Source: Sperchopsis tessellata (lineage: Eukaryota > Arthropoda > Insecta > Coleoptera > Hydrophilidae). Taken from it: 29,562 nucleotides of DNA. Shown piece by piece: positions 20,031 through 29,562 of the stretch. The stretch spans positions 1 to 29,562 of the forward strand of contig JAWQRN010000440.1 in assembly GCA_033557685.1 (NCBI GenBank). The letters are read 5' to 3'. A model generated the notes under the pieces. That model worked only from the letters and a program-made list of their open reading frames with translations, searched no databases and was not told the origin of the DNA. Positions within the stretch are counted from its first letter, which is position 1; every line of letters starts with the position of its first letter. The position numbers and the translations under genes were made by a program.

Positions 20031-20575
20031 GCCAGTGTGACCGGGCAGTAAAGTTATTTAAGTTACATCGTTACTAGTAATCAGAGATGTATATGAAACT
20101 GTTCGTTTATAATACATAATGTTGGTGCTAGATCATTTTTTGATGATAAATTTATTCAATAATTAAACCATAAAGTGCACTCAAAACTTGTTTACATATT
20201 CAAACCTTTTGATGCGCTCTATGAATGGACGTTATGTTATCGGTCGGAGTAACTCACATGGCGCACATCTATTGCGTTTCCTGTTTACATGTTTACTGGT
20301 ACACATGGTTAGTGTGGCCGGGCATTAAAGTAATTTAAGTTACATTGTTATCAGTAATCAAAGAAATATATAAAACAGTTCGTTTAAAATACATAACAAT
20401 TGGGTTGGTGCACGATCAGTTTTTTATAATAAATATATTCAATAATTAAACAATAAAGTGCACTCCAAACTTGTTTACACGTTCAAATCTTTTGATCGTT
20501 CAATGAATGGACGTTATGTTATCGGTCGGAGTAATTCACATGGCGCGCATCTATTGCATTTTCTGTTTATATTAT
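20031..20575 (+). repeat. Direct tandem duplication, ~282-bp period
   Basis: Unit 1 (20,031-20,287) and unit 2 (20,308-20,570) share 'aatttaagttacattgtta'-like starts, 'ttcaataattaaac', 'taaagtgcactc.aaacttg', 'ggacgttatgttatcggtc' and 'cacatggcgc.catctattg'. The last shared block but one starts at 20,227 and 20,509. The first ~70 bases of each unit also match both arms of the palindrome (around 16,750 and 18,380). The duplication lies just upstream of the piggyBac relic and could be its 5' flank or a separate element. Confidence 0.8.
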
Positions 20576-20793
20576 CAATAGTTCGCCGTTTATTTTTTTC
20601 AGTCGTGAATGTGCAATATCAAGTGATAATTTAGTTTAGTCATACGCAATTTTTATTTGATTCATACACATTTTTTTCCAGTTTTTTAATTATATAAATA
20701 AATTATTCAATTGAATGCAGTTTTAGCAAAGTATGTTAAACTATTTTTATCAAAATTTATAAAAATTCTAGACCTAATATATTCATTTATAGT

Positions 20794-22335
20794 ATGATTA
20801 CTTCAGACGATGATTATTTTGATTTCTCAAACAATTTACGATCAAATATGTCGTTGAAAAAGATTCCTAGAATTATGGACACATCTGAATTGGAGGAGGA
20901 TTATTGTACAGCCCGACAGCGAAGAGCTACATGACGAAGAAGGCATACTACCGCAGATAATATCAAATCAGCAGGGATGGTATCCAGTTACAACGGATAA
21001 TTCCTGTTTAGAAGAATATGATCGAGAATGTGCACTATTGCTAGAAACAGATTGCAACAATACTTTTTCAATTTATAAGTTATTTCTAACTCATGAAATT
21101 TTTGACTATATGGTGTTACAGACTAAGTACGCTGTATGACACAACATTCGCCATCAATATCTCAAACGCATAGGTAGAAATGAACAGCGGTAACCCTAGA
21201 AGATATTAATAGATTTATAGGGATTTTGCTTATAATGAGTGTTGTCAAGGTTCCTGAAATACGTTTATGCTTGTTAAAGGATCTCATGTACAGAAATTAA
21301 CTTTAAAAAAATCTTTGGCACGAAATATCTTTCTGAATATTCTATTGTATTGACATTTTTCAGGCGACATTTAAATTTCTTCTGGAAACAGGTTACATAA
21401 AATAAGCTACAATATAGAAAAGATAAATGCAAACTTCAAAAAAATAGTTAGACCTGGAAAAGAAGTGGTAATAGATAAAAACATGGTTCCATGGTGGGGC
21501 CGATTAAAATTTCGCCAAAAGATTCAAAGAAAGCGCCGTAATATGGCGTAAAATTGTATAAGCTCTGCCTTACGCAAGTCATACCTATAAGGTAAAAATA
21601 TATTCGGAAAAAAAACTGCGAATGTAATAAATAGAGGAGTATTATTCTGGAAATAATGAACGATCTGCTATATGAAGGACGAATTTTGAACACAGATTTT
21701 CTATTCTAGCATACCCATTGGCTAAGAACTTTTAAAAAAGAAACGTTTTTATGCTGAATCCTTTGATCTAGTACAGCCTTTTTTACCAAAAGGATCTCAA
21801 CAAAAATAAAAACTGGGGGTATTATTGGTGGCCAAAAAATAAGGAATTAAATTTTTTGAAGTGGACTGACAATAATCATAAATGTCCTCTCGTAGAAACT
21901 ACTAGCCGGGGACACAAGACAAAACCTGATGTTATACTAAGCTACAATTCAGCTAAAAGAGTGTCGATTTATCTGATCAACTAGCGGCTTACTGTACATC
22001 TTTGAGAAAAATAATCAAATGGTATAGGAAGAAAATATTAGAATTTATTTGTAGAACTATGTTAGTAAATGGATGGTGTTCTCGTAAACAAATGAGTACT
22101 ACAGAGGAATATAGAACAATAATATCACCGAATCATAAAATGCACAATCTGAAAAACTATGAAGGATCAAATAGAATGACGAGAAAACGATGTAAACGAA
22201 TGATACATCGCCATACGTTTGAAAGAAGGGAGAGAAAACGCCATTGTAAAATTTAAAAAAGTTAACACTTACTGTAGAGTTTGTGAGAATCAACACTTTG
22301 TGTTTCATGTTTTGCAAAAAATACATTAAGTTAAG
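20794..22335 (+). pseudogene. piggyBac-superfamily transposase relic (PGBD4-like)
   Basis: piggyBac transposases cut and paste DNA at TTAA sites. The ATG at 20,794 opens an acidic N-terminus (MITSDDDYFDF, then in another frame EEDIVQPDSEELHDEEG). It is followed by FSIYKLFLTHEIFDYMV, TLEDINRFIGILLIMSVVKV, VVIDKNMVPWWGRLKFRQ (Asp at 21,474), GRILNTD (21,689-21,697) and FLKWTDN. Then come SRGHKTKPDVILSYNSAK, VDLSDQLAAYCTSLRK (21,963 on) and IIKWYRKK...LVNGW. All three catalytic Asp positions are readable, though the usual IDE is IDK. The cysteine-rich C-terminus survives as YCRVC followed, one frame over, by LCVSCF. At least five frameshifts and several stops separate these blocks. The longest intact piece is 22,002-22,256. 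Confidence 0.9.
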
Positions 22336-22506
22336 TTAAGTATTACAATAATTATTGTTACTTTTAACTATTAACAATAATAAAGAAATTCAACTATATT
22401 TTTTCTCTATATTTTTTTTATTTTTTCTTTCATTATTTAGCTTCCTCCTATAGCATTTATATTTTCTTATAGTTTCTTAAAAATTAGAACGATAAAAATA
22501 GACGCC
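22336..22506. other. AT-rich 3' flank of the piggyBac relic
   Basis: It contains several 'gttaagttaag' direct repeats at 22,327-22,342 that include TTAA, the piggyBac target. No clear terminal inverted repeat partner was found near 20,600. Confidence 0.3.
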
Positions 22507-22566
22507 TTGCATCATCAGTGGGTCACACCGCCTGATGTAAAATAGTTGTGACCCACCGTTGATGCA
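22507..22566. repeat. Short inverted repeat (hairpin, ~20-bp stem)
   Basis: 'ttgcatcatcagtgggtcac' (22,507-22,526) pairs with 'tgtgacccaccgttgatgca' (22,547-22,566) with about three mismatches around a ~19-base loop. A third, partial copy, 'gttgtgtcccaccggtgg', follows at about 22,588. It lies between the piggyBac and mariner relics. Confidence 0.75.
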
Positions 22567-22609
22567 CTCCACCAGATAAACAAACAGGTTGTGTCCCACC
22601 GGTGGCTAT

Positions 22610-23260
22610 CCCTGGGTTGAACAATCATGTTGGAGTATAATCGCCATGCACTTAAATAACTTCTTCTCATTTGATTGGCAAATGGCCGATTCATCCAAAT
22701 TATCGTAGACTTTGCCAATTTTTGAACGAGCAATTAACGTGGTAGTCTGTAGGTACTTCGGTGGGAGAGTATGGCGAGTAAGTCCCACTCCTTGTCCTTT
22801 ATGGATTGCATGACTCGACTTTCGTCATACGGTCGGGCGTTATCATGATGAAACCCGATTTAGTTATTTTTGCGAGAATGTTTAAATTTGACTGCAGTAT
22901 GCTATTTTTGTCTGTAATTTACCATTATTATTTCACATCTCTGTCATTCCACCAATAGCATTATTTTACAGTGAATTATACCAGAGCGGTCCCACCAAAC
23001 ATATCACCATGGCCATTTTGCAATGTTCACAATTTTTTTCTGTTGAAATTGTTGAAGAGAAGTCATGAGTCATCACCGGCCACCAGATGTCGAAGGAATG
23101 AAATTTTGCTCGTTTCGCTGAAGCAATTTAGTTTTTTGAGGCGTTTGACGGTTGTGGAATGATCGACATTCTTTGTCAAACTTTCGTGTTCTTCCGCGGC
23201 CATCTGAAGAGACTAATCATCAAAATCAGACGAGTGACCTTCATCCCTCATCTTTTATGT
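22610..23260 (-). pseudogene. mariner (DD34D) transposase relic
   Basis: Minus-strand frames read, in order, DHSTTVKRLKKLN (second helix-turn-helix), FLRHLVAGDDS (the TGDE block, first catalytic Asp) and NFNRKK. They continue with GWDRSGIIH (WWD..G(V/I)I(Y/H)), HHDNARP (second catalytic Asp), YSPYSPTEVPTDYHVN (third Asp, the YSPDLAPSDYHLF motif) and KVYDNLDE with KKLFKC near the end. The three aspartates remain, but the frame shifts several times and stops occur at, for example, the W of TGDEKW. This identifies the mariner family of the Tc1/mariner superfamily. No 28-30-bp terminal repeats were identified with confidence. Confidence 0.85.
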
Positions 23261-23404
23261 GTATTGAAATCGCGAAATGTCCATCCTTTTTCGAAATGAT
23301 AAGAGCATGATATAACGAATATGAAGGTTGTTAACGATACGCATCTTTCTTAAATAAATAATAAAGAACATGTTAACGCCAATTCTCAGTTAACTCCGCT
23401 TGAG

Positions 23405-23850
23405 ATACTCATATTGTGATGACTAAGCGTTAATAGCATTATTTAATTGCATGTGACGTCAATCCCTTTAGCTGCGACTACCTTTCTACAGAACGTGATA
23501 AGAACAATAGGGCCGAAACTTTACAGCAAGAATTTTTGTACTGTACCACGACCTTCATTTAAAAAAAAACCCCAAATCTGTGGGATCTATTCTCTGCAAT
23601 CAAATTTTCATCTTGAGAATTCCAAGACGCACTATAACCGGAAAGGGAGGTTTCTATGACTACAGAAATTTGGGGTAGTCGTTCATCAGCCTTCAACGAA
23701 GACAGTACTCCTTACATTCTCAACTGAGACAGTTCATGCTCAGTCTCAAACACATTTCATCTTGTAATTTTGAAGAGAACAACTCTCATACTCTAGCTCA
23801 CAGTATCGACGTAAATTTGGTCGCACTATTGAACGATTAATTTTTTAAAC
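23405..23850 (+). repeat. Dispersed repeat, copy B (partner at 4,771-5,060)
   Basis: It shares collinear blocks with copy A in the same order, such as 'atgtgacgtcaa', 'gaacgtgata.gaacaatagggcc'-like and 'ctagctcacagt.tcgac', but is longer. An internal 64-base direct repeat places 'ttggtcgcact.ttgaac.attaa' at 23,817 and again at 23,881. It contains no recognised protein. Confidence 0.6.
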
Positions 23851-24230
23851 TTTCGATAGTCTTATAGTATTGTGGCAATTTTGGTCGCACTCTTGAACAA
23901 TTAAAACTCAGTGAATCTTCCACGAGTGTCTTGCAGAGTTCGGGTTGTTGGTGTAAAATAAGACAGTGTGTGAAACATTTAAATCCATCCTCTCCACATA
24001 TCCATTCATTAAATTTTTCCTAATATAATTCACGAGCCAGAGAAGAGGGGCTCATATACACACATGTCTGCAGTTGTTGGAACTTATATGTGCGATATAG
24101 GAATTAAGGTAGGCGAAAACATTTTACTAACGTTTGCCTACAAAAAATTCACTTCTATTTACACGAGACAGAATCCGCTTTATTATATATACAGTTCACT
24201 TCGGTCCTTCCAAGAAAACTCTTTCATACA
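23851..24230. other. Unassigned segment between repeat B and the minisatellite
   Basis: It begins with the second half of the 64-base direct repeat. Otherwise only short chance frames (for example 24,064-24,255) were found. Confidence 0.35.
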
Positions 24231-24395
24231 CAACATTTTGCTCCTTCGCGCTTAGAATTTACAATATTTTAATTCAAGGCTTATTAGTGTCAACATTTTA
24301 TTCCTCCGATCCATTTAAGCCCCAATATTTTGATTCTTCGATTCGTATAGAACCAACATTTTAGTGCTTTGAGCAATAAAAGCCCCGACATAATA
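24231..24395. repeat. Degenerate 31-bp minisatellite, five to six units
   Basis: The landmark CAA(C/T)ATTTT recurs at 24,231, 24,262, 24,291, 24,323 and 24,354, spaced 31, 29, 32 and 31 bases. A degraded unit ('cataatata') lies near 24,389. Several units continue 'TTCCTCCGAT' or 'TTCTTCGAT' and then a 'TTTAAGCCCC'-like half. Two overlapping open frames cross it because the period does not force a stop; they are not genes. Confidence 0.75.
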
Positions 24396-24559
24396 TATTA
24401 GTTCACATATTCACAGATTCGAAGGGCACGGGTGAAACAATTGTTATTTATGCACCAACCTATTAAAAATAATTGGAACAATAATGGTGATGATAACTGT
24501 ATATCAATTTTAACAACTCTTCACTTCTCAGTCTTATTTCCATTAACAGTAGTCCGTGT

Positions 24560-24830
24560 TTGAATTTCGACTTTCACAACAGTAAATCCTGAATTTACAC
24601 AATAAATCGTCCCAGTCGTACCAACAATGCAAACTCAACGTCTGCCGACCATTTACTCATTTCCGTTTCCATGCAGGATAGAGTCTGCATGCTGCCTCCA
24701 TTTCACGACGAAAGCAGGAGCGCTTCCTGAAATTGTGGTATACGAGGCCCTCCTGCTGATTCTAACGCCAACTGAGAGGGTCTTCCCCACCCCGTCAGTT
24801 GGGATCGCAACACAAACTTAAATTACATTT
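24560..24830. other. GC-richer patch with an unrecognised 64-codon frame
   Basis: A plus-strand frame (24,627-24,821) reads through the patch, including RIESACCLHFTTKAGALPE. It has no recognised domain or start context. The composition suggests an inserted repeat, but I cannot name it. Confidence 0.25.
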
Positions 24831-25585
24831 CCATCGTTTTTGCATTTCGTTCGATCCTTCTCGATTTCGTTACGTCCTAATTCGACAGTTGGTGTCGTTA
24901 GAGATGATGTCATTGCTGAACCACAGTCGGCTATTTGAAAGCTGTCTTGAGGAGATTTATTCACTATGAGTGATTGACGATCGCTTTTGCAGAGTACTGG
25001 AACGGATTGATGAAAAACAATAGTCAGGAAAGTATGAACTTCATTCGTAACAATATTTTATTTACAAAAAAAAATAATCACTGTTACGTTCTTAAAATTA
25101 CTTTTTTAATTTTATGAAAAAGAACAGTCGTAGTCAGTTGTTTAATTTGGTGAAACCTCAATGAATAACCTGGGGTAGAAGTTAAGAAACTCTATTATTA
25201 CTTAGCCCTTAAATCCAACCGGTTGCTCGTGGGCTCCCGGTAGCTCGCAAGGATATTCGATAGCGCCCGCAAACAACTTTATGACAATGTATGAAACTGA
25301 AGAACATGTCTTCTGAAATAAAATTTTTAAATATGGCCATTGTTGACAAAGCGGTGACGTTGCGTTTATTTCTATATATCTTGTCCACGCATGCTTATAC
25401 GTCATCGAAGCTGTCATTAGTAACGAGTATTTCCATATTAGCTTAGAGATTAAATAAAAACTTTGTTACTAGAAAATATTTGACGATTTTAGCAAAATAG
25501 CTAAATAATATTAGCATAAAACTGTACATATTTATTGATATAACTTAACTTTTAATGGCCACCGGTGTTAAATTATTATTAAATA
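24831..25585. other. AT-rich DNA with no supported gene
   Basis: Nothing is recognised apart from a small GC-rich bit at about 25,215-25,268 ('gtgggctcccggtagctcgc'). The 5' end of the neighbouring hAT relic should lie here, but I could not find a matching terminal repeat. Confidence 0.4.
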
Positions 25586-27200
25586 ATGTCAATAACATTT
25601 AAATACCATTTTCAAAAAGAATGGGAATACGAATTCTTTTTTGCTGATGTTAGCGGAAAAAACATCGTGTTTGTTATGTGCTGCTCAATACATCAACCGA
25701 AAAAATCGAATGTAGAATGACATCATAAGAGAAACAGTGTTGCGGTCAAAAAGTCTGAAGTCTTCGTTAACTTATAGCCAAAATTTGTTTTCTAAAAAAT
25801 CTTTTTTCGGATGGAGCTATTGTCAAAGAGGTTATATTGGATATTTTCAAATGTATATTTGAGGAATTTAAAAATAACACTGAAATAATATCTGCCATTT
25901 AAAATGTTCCACTATCTCGGAATACCATAGCAAGGCGGGTCGAGGATATATCGGAGAATATTGCAATTCAGTTCAAAAATGACATTGAAAAGTGTTTTAT
26001 TTTTTACTTCAGTTTGACGAAAGTACCGATGTTACAGGCGAGCTCAACTTCTAGTGTTCATAAGAGTGGTTTTTGATGATTTTTCTGTAAAAGAGTCTGC
26101 TTTCTAAATTCACTTTGCACCGAAATACCAGGGGTGTCAATATTCATGAAGCATTGAAAAAGTTTATTAGTGAAGAACCTATGCCAATATGAAAACTTTC
26201 TGCAATTACTGTAGATGGGCTCCGTCGATGGTGGGAAAAAGTAGGATTAATATCGCTGTATGATAATGCTGCTGATTTTCCAAAATTTACCATTGTGTGC
26301 TTCATCAACAACGTTTGTGCTCTAAAGTATTGAAATATTACCATTTAATGAATTTCGTTGTAAAAATTGTTAACTAGATTTGTTGAAGACCATTAGAACA
26401 TCGATTATTTAAAAGTTGGCTTGAAGAGTTAGATACCACACTACATGGACATGTTATATTTTATTCTGGAATTAGCTGGCTAAGTGCAGGAAAAGGGTTA
26501 AATATATATTTTTTTATCTAATACCTGAAATAGAAACTTTTTTGACAGCCAAAAACGAAACATATAATGAATTTGATGTTTTTTTAACAGATATTACAAC
26601 ACACCTTAACGAATTCAATTTAACACTTCAAGAGAAAAACAAAGATATCTCAAGCATGGTGAGTGTCATAAATTCCTTTAAAAATAAGTTGGATCTTTGG
26701 ATTTTGCAACTAAAATCTCACCAGTGTCAACATTTTCTATCTATAAGAAAAATGATGAGTGATTGTGGAATACATTACTCTTTCCACTCAAAAAGATAAT
26801 TTGACGACTTAAGTTTATTAAAAAATGAATTTAATAGACGTTTCCTGGATTTAGAAGGAAGTGAGCAATTTAGCTTCATTAGTGGAAAATTTTACATTTG
26901 TGTATAAGAATGAAGCAGAAATGTAAATAATAAATATTCAAAATGATATTCAGCTGAAGGCAATTGAGAATGTTGATGATAGGCAAGCAGTGGATCATTT
27001 GATGTATCCACATTTGTTGATCACCTTACCTCTGCGAAATAACATTTTCGCTGTTAAACATAATTAAATCGAAACATAGAAATCGCCTTTCCGAGAAACA
27101 TATCAAAGATTGCATGCAAATAGCAGTATCTCCGTAAATATACAATCTCAAATTGCACATGAAATTTGTCACACAAGAACTAACATTTTCATCTTTTGTT
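25586..27200 (+). pseudogene. hAT-superfamily transposase relic with BED-type finger
   Basis: The ATG at 25,586 begins FQKEWEYEFFFADVSGKN and VFVMCCSIHQPKKSNVE, with H-H after a stop: a BED-like C-C...H-H finger. Then come LSRN-like residues TIARRVEDISENIAIQFK, FDESTDVTGEL (first catalytic Asp, about 26,013), LLVFIRVVFDDFSVKES and ITVDG/GAPSMVGK (about 26,207-26,240). C.IHQQRLCSKVLKYYH, SWLEELD, WLSAGK and FLTAKNETYNEFDVFLTDIT follow, the last opening the longest intact frame (26,542-26,799). The C-terminal dimerisation domain reads LCEITFS and IKSKHRNRLSEKHIKDCMQI (27,030-27,115). The overall order matches ZBED5/GTF2IRD2-like hAT transposases. Many frameshifts and stops make it dead. Confidence 0.85.
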
Positions 27201-27377
27201 TTCCAATTCCTTTTTTGTCAGTAAAGATAATCATTATTATGTATTAACTATTCCATGATCGTTAGCAAAATTTAGCCTTCAGTTTTTTATCTAAATCGGT
27301 CAGTATGTAAAACAAATTGTCTTATTCAAGGAGGACGTAGTATGGGGGCCCGCCAATGGTTTTAAAATAGTTAAGGT

Positions 27378-27410
27378 AACTCTTTGCCCCTAAAATGTTG
27401 GACATCACTG
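27378..27410 (-). mobile_element. 3' terminus of the hAT element
   Basis: Read on the minus strand, the end is 'cagtgatgtccaacatttta', matching the CAGTG.TGTCCAAC terminal pattern of this hAT group. It sits about 200 bases beyond the transposase dimerisation domain, as expected. The next eight bases, 'ctttaaat', would be the target duplication, but no upstream partner was found, so the 5' end appears lost. Confidence 0.65.
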
Positions 27411-27429
27411 CTTTAAATTCATAGAGTTG

Positions 27430-27640
27430 CATTTTGGCATCACACCAAATTTTACTCGATAAAAGTATAAGATAAATTCTTTTCGGTTAATTCGTGTGGG
27501 ACCCAAATGCTTTGTTTTAAGACAAACCCAAGAGATTTAATGTGGTCTCCCACAGTTGTATGATGGATGCAGAACAACTAATTAGCAACACGTGTTTATC
27601 AAACTTTTCAATAAAATTGTATTTGTAAGTTAAAAACCTC
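27430..27640 (-). pseudogene. mariner transposase fragment, N-terminal DNA-binding part
   Basis: The minus strand reads HHTTVGDHIKSLGFVLKQS followed by IWVPHELTEKNL and a degraded FG/WCDAKMQLYE. In mariner transposases the second helix-turn-helix ends ..HSTV..HLK.LGK...LGKWVPHELTE.., directly before the catalytic domain. Here the latter is deleted almost at once. It is a separate insertion from the mariner relic at 22,610-23,260, which has its own HTH. It lies directly beside the hAT 3' terminus. Confidence 0.75.
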
Positions 27641-28099
27641 AGCATCGCCACCATGTGTTCTGTGAGTTATTTGATCTCCGAATGGATAATAAGTTCCGGC
27701 AATTTTATTTTTACTTTTATATTATATAGTATTATATTTAGAAATTCTTCACAAAAAATTTTTTTTTAGATAAACAAATATTTAAGCCAAAGATTCTGTG
27801 TAAACATCAATTGAAAAAACTGCGAGGATGATGAAGTTTCTGGTGTTTCTGTTGATGATCTATAAGAAAATCTTGAAAGTCAAGTTCAGGAGAAAGAAGA
27901 TTGATCTTGAGGAACAAAAAATAATATGATGATATTGTTGAACTAGAAAAACATATACAGATCGTTTGAATATACCATCTTCATGTTGAACAAACACTAG
28001 AAAGGCCATAAATATTTACAACACTTGACATAAAGCAAAATATTGGTATAATAATTAGTACACATGCCTAATACTTTACCAAAATAAAAATAATTGTTA
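27641..28099. other. AT-rich DNA with a short acidic frame, no supported gene
   Basis: A plus-strand frame near 27,818-27,900 reads CEDDEVSGVSVDDL, a stop, ENLESQVQEKED. This acidic stretch could be a transposase N-terminus (piggyBac-like N-termini are similar) but is too short to assign. Confidence 0.35.
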
Positions 28100-29562
28100 T
28101 AATATACAGGTACCACACCATAAATCAGGATATATATTAGATTGGTTCACTATAGTTCTCCATTCCTTTCTCTCTTACTGCTTCCGTCCAGTTCCCTAAT
28201 CCCATTTTCTTCAGGTTATCTTCAACCGTGTCGATCCATCTCCTCCTTGGTCCTCCTCTTCTTCTCTGTCCTATTAGTCTCGCTTGCAGGATGATATTTG
28301 TTATTATTTAACGTGGTAGTCGTTGTATATGTCCCAGCCATCTTCTTATTCACATTTCTCCTTCCTTTCACCCACCATTTATCCTTCTTAAAAATTTACT
28401 TTTCCCACCTTTCTAGTATTTCCTGCTCTCTCCTGTTTAGTGTCCATGTTTCATAAGCATAAGTCACTGCTCGTCGCATGACTGCTATCCTAGCTTCTAC
28501 TTCTTTGTTACTGTCCTGATTGTGTGTTAACATTACTCTGAGGTAGATAAAGTTCTCTACTTTCTTAAATTTGAGTTATCTCTTTTGTTCCGTTACGACT
28601 GTCAGAAACATATCATCTCCGGTTCCCATAATATCAGCCATTTCCATGTATTTGGACTTTTGTTCATCAATTTTCAAGCCCTTTTTTCTTGCTTCTTGGT
28701 GCAATTTTCTTATTGTCTTATTATTGTTATGTCGTCCGTATATGCTATGCACTGATTGCTCTTATTAAAGATAGTGTTACTTGTGTTTACTCTGCTCGCT
28801 CTTTATTTTATCCAGGGCCAAGTTAAACACCAGCGTCGATAAAGGATCTTCTTGCCTTAGCCCCCTGTTTCCTCTGAATGGGCTTGTTGTGTTGCCTTGC
28901 ACTCTCACAATACTCTTTGTGTTCTCTAGAATCATTTTTTTGTAAACACTTATATAGTATATCCATATCTATCAAGTCATACGCCTCCTTAAAATCAATG
29001 GAGACTACGGTAAGCATCTTTTTTATGGCCACAGAAATTTGCTTGGGCTTGCTTCAAAACGAATGTCTGATTCATAACGGGCCTGCCTGTTACTCATAAA
29101 TCCACACTGATAATCTCCAATGAGTTCATTCGCGCATGTGTCAAGCTCTTCTTTTATGACAGTTGCCAGCACTTTATGTGCTGTATTAAAAAGCGCTGTG
29201 CATCTAAAATTTTCGCAGTTAGTCCTATCACCTTTCTTGTGAGGCGGGTTCAGCACTGCTCTTGTCTAACTTTCTGGTAGTTTTTTCTTTTGCTCATATT
29301 CTTGTGATTAGTGAATGAATCCTACTATCTCATTGTTCTCCTCCATATTTTATCATTTCTGCTCTAACACCATTTTCTCCTGTACTTTTATTATTTTTTT
29401 ACCTTCCTGATAACTTTCTATTATTTAATTCTTCCTTCGTTGGAGGTACTATTTCTATGTATGTTTACCTATTTTCTTGAATTTCTTGTGTGTGCGTCGT
29501 TGCGCTGATATGTGATATTGTTTGTTTTTTAATTTTATGGGTGGTTCAGTAACATTTTTTAG
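28100..29562 (-). pseudogene. Non-LTR retrotransposon (RTE-like) reverse transcriptase relic, cut by the window edge
   Basis: From the window end downwards the minus strand reads PPTKEELNN, GENGVRAEMIKYGGE, HKKGDRTNCENFRC and KVLATVIKEELDTCANELIG, then DYQCGF. Next come SIDFKEAYDLIDMDILYKC (first catalytic Asp), VRVQGNTTSPFRGNRGLRQE, VFNLALDKIKSEQSKH and AYTDDITIIR (about 28,720-28,745). The C-terminal part reads KGLKIDEQKSKYMEMA, AVTYAYETWTLNRREQEIL, RRRWIDTVEDNLKKMGLGNW and TEAVRERNG. The GLRQGDPLS motif has Gly to Glu (GLRQED), and the YADD box is YTDD with both aspartates kept. A deletion removes the segment after QCGF, and several frameshifts are present. The clade is probably RTE or a close relative; the endonuclease lies beyond the window. 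Confidence 0.85.

Noticed and set aside
21448..21693. 81-codon minus-strand frame
   Set aside because: It is antisense to the piggyBac catalytic region and explained entirely by it.
22002..22256. Stand-alone small basic DNA-binding protein
   Set aside because: It is the intact tail segment of the piggyBac transposase (IIKWYRKK...), continuous with the upstream VDLSDQ block, and not an independent gene.
24064..24364. Two overlapping plus-strand frames of 63 and 76 codons
   Set aside because: They run through the 31-bp minisatellite, whose units lack stops in these frames; there is no domain.
28571..28768. Plus-strand 65-codon frame
   Set aside because: It is antisense to the LINE reverse transcriptase relic, which accounts for the open reading.
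1..29562. CRISPR array, bacterial operon or phage content
   Set aside because: The tandem repeats have 31-, ~282- and ~314-base periods with no spacer structure. There are no ribosome-binding-site-led gene runs, and all relics are eukaryotic transposons.
1..29562. tRNA or rRNA genes
   Set aside because: No GGTTCGANNCC-type B box with a matching A box, and no rRNA core sequence, was seen on either strand.

Overview
This window looks like a transposon-dense, host-gene-free stretch of an AT-rich arthropod (most likely insect) nuclear genome. No complete open gene, rRNA, tRNA or CRISPR array was found. Almost every recognisable coding stretch is a broken relic of a transposable element. The relic types are piggyBac, hAT with a BED finger, mariner DD34D, a Tc1/mariner relative with long terminal inverted repeats, a Penelope-like GIY-YIG element, and RTE-type and R1-clade LINEs. 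This mix is typical of insects, but the species cannot be named from the sequence.

Layout, left part (1-10,240). An inverted copy of a ~314-bp satellite-like monomer opens the window. It is followed by unannotatable AT-rich DNA with a GC-richer patch at 1,640-1,910. A Penelope-type terminal-repeat fragment at 2,128-2,255 abuts a relic of a protein that I recall as recurring in arthropod genomes (2,250-2,700). A coding-like patch lies at 3,370-3,580 and a dispersed repeat at 4,771-5,060. The 3' end of an RTE LINE lies at 6,955-7,750, a GC-rich island at 8,490-9,030 and a second Penelope terminal-repeat fragment at 9,440-9,596.

Middle (10,240-20,600). A Tc1/mariner-like element with ~390-bp inverted ends spans 10,238-11,765. 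A Penelope-like element with inverted terminal repeats around a GIY-YIG domain spans 12,330-13,360. A hAT transposase fragment (minus strand) lies at 13,547-13,840 and an R1-clade LINE tail at 15,285-15,990. A large imperfect palindrome has ~575-590-bp arms (16,495-17,070 and 18,075-18,662), and its ~1-kb spacer holds an RTE endonuclease fragment on the minus strand. A tandem array of the ~314-bp monomer follows at 19,275-20,030, then a ~282-bp-period duplication at 20,031-20,575.

Right part (20,600-29,562). A piggyBac transposase relic (20,794-22,335) is followed by a short hairpin and a mariner relic on the minus strand (22,610-23,260). Next come a second copy of the 4,771-5,060 repeat, a 31-bp minisatellite (24,231-24,395), a hAT transposase relic with a recognisable 3' terminus (25,586-27,410), a mariner helix-turn-helix fragment (minus, 27,430-27,640) and a LINE reverse-transcriptase relic (minus, 28,100 to the window end).

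Nothing here forms a cooperating gene system. The interest lies in the architecture: nested insertions, several large inverted or tandem repeats sharing one ~60-90-bp motif, and hammerhead-ribozyme-like remnants in the Penelope terminal repeats. All family calls come from reading translated motifs by eye; no search was run.
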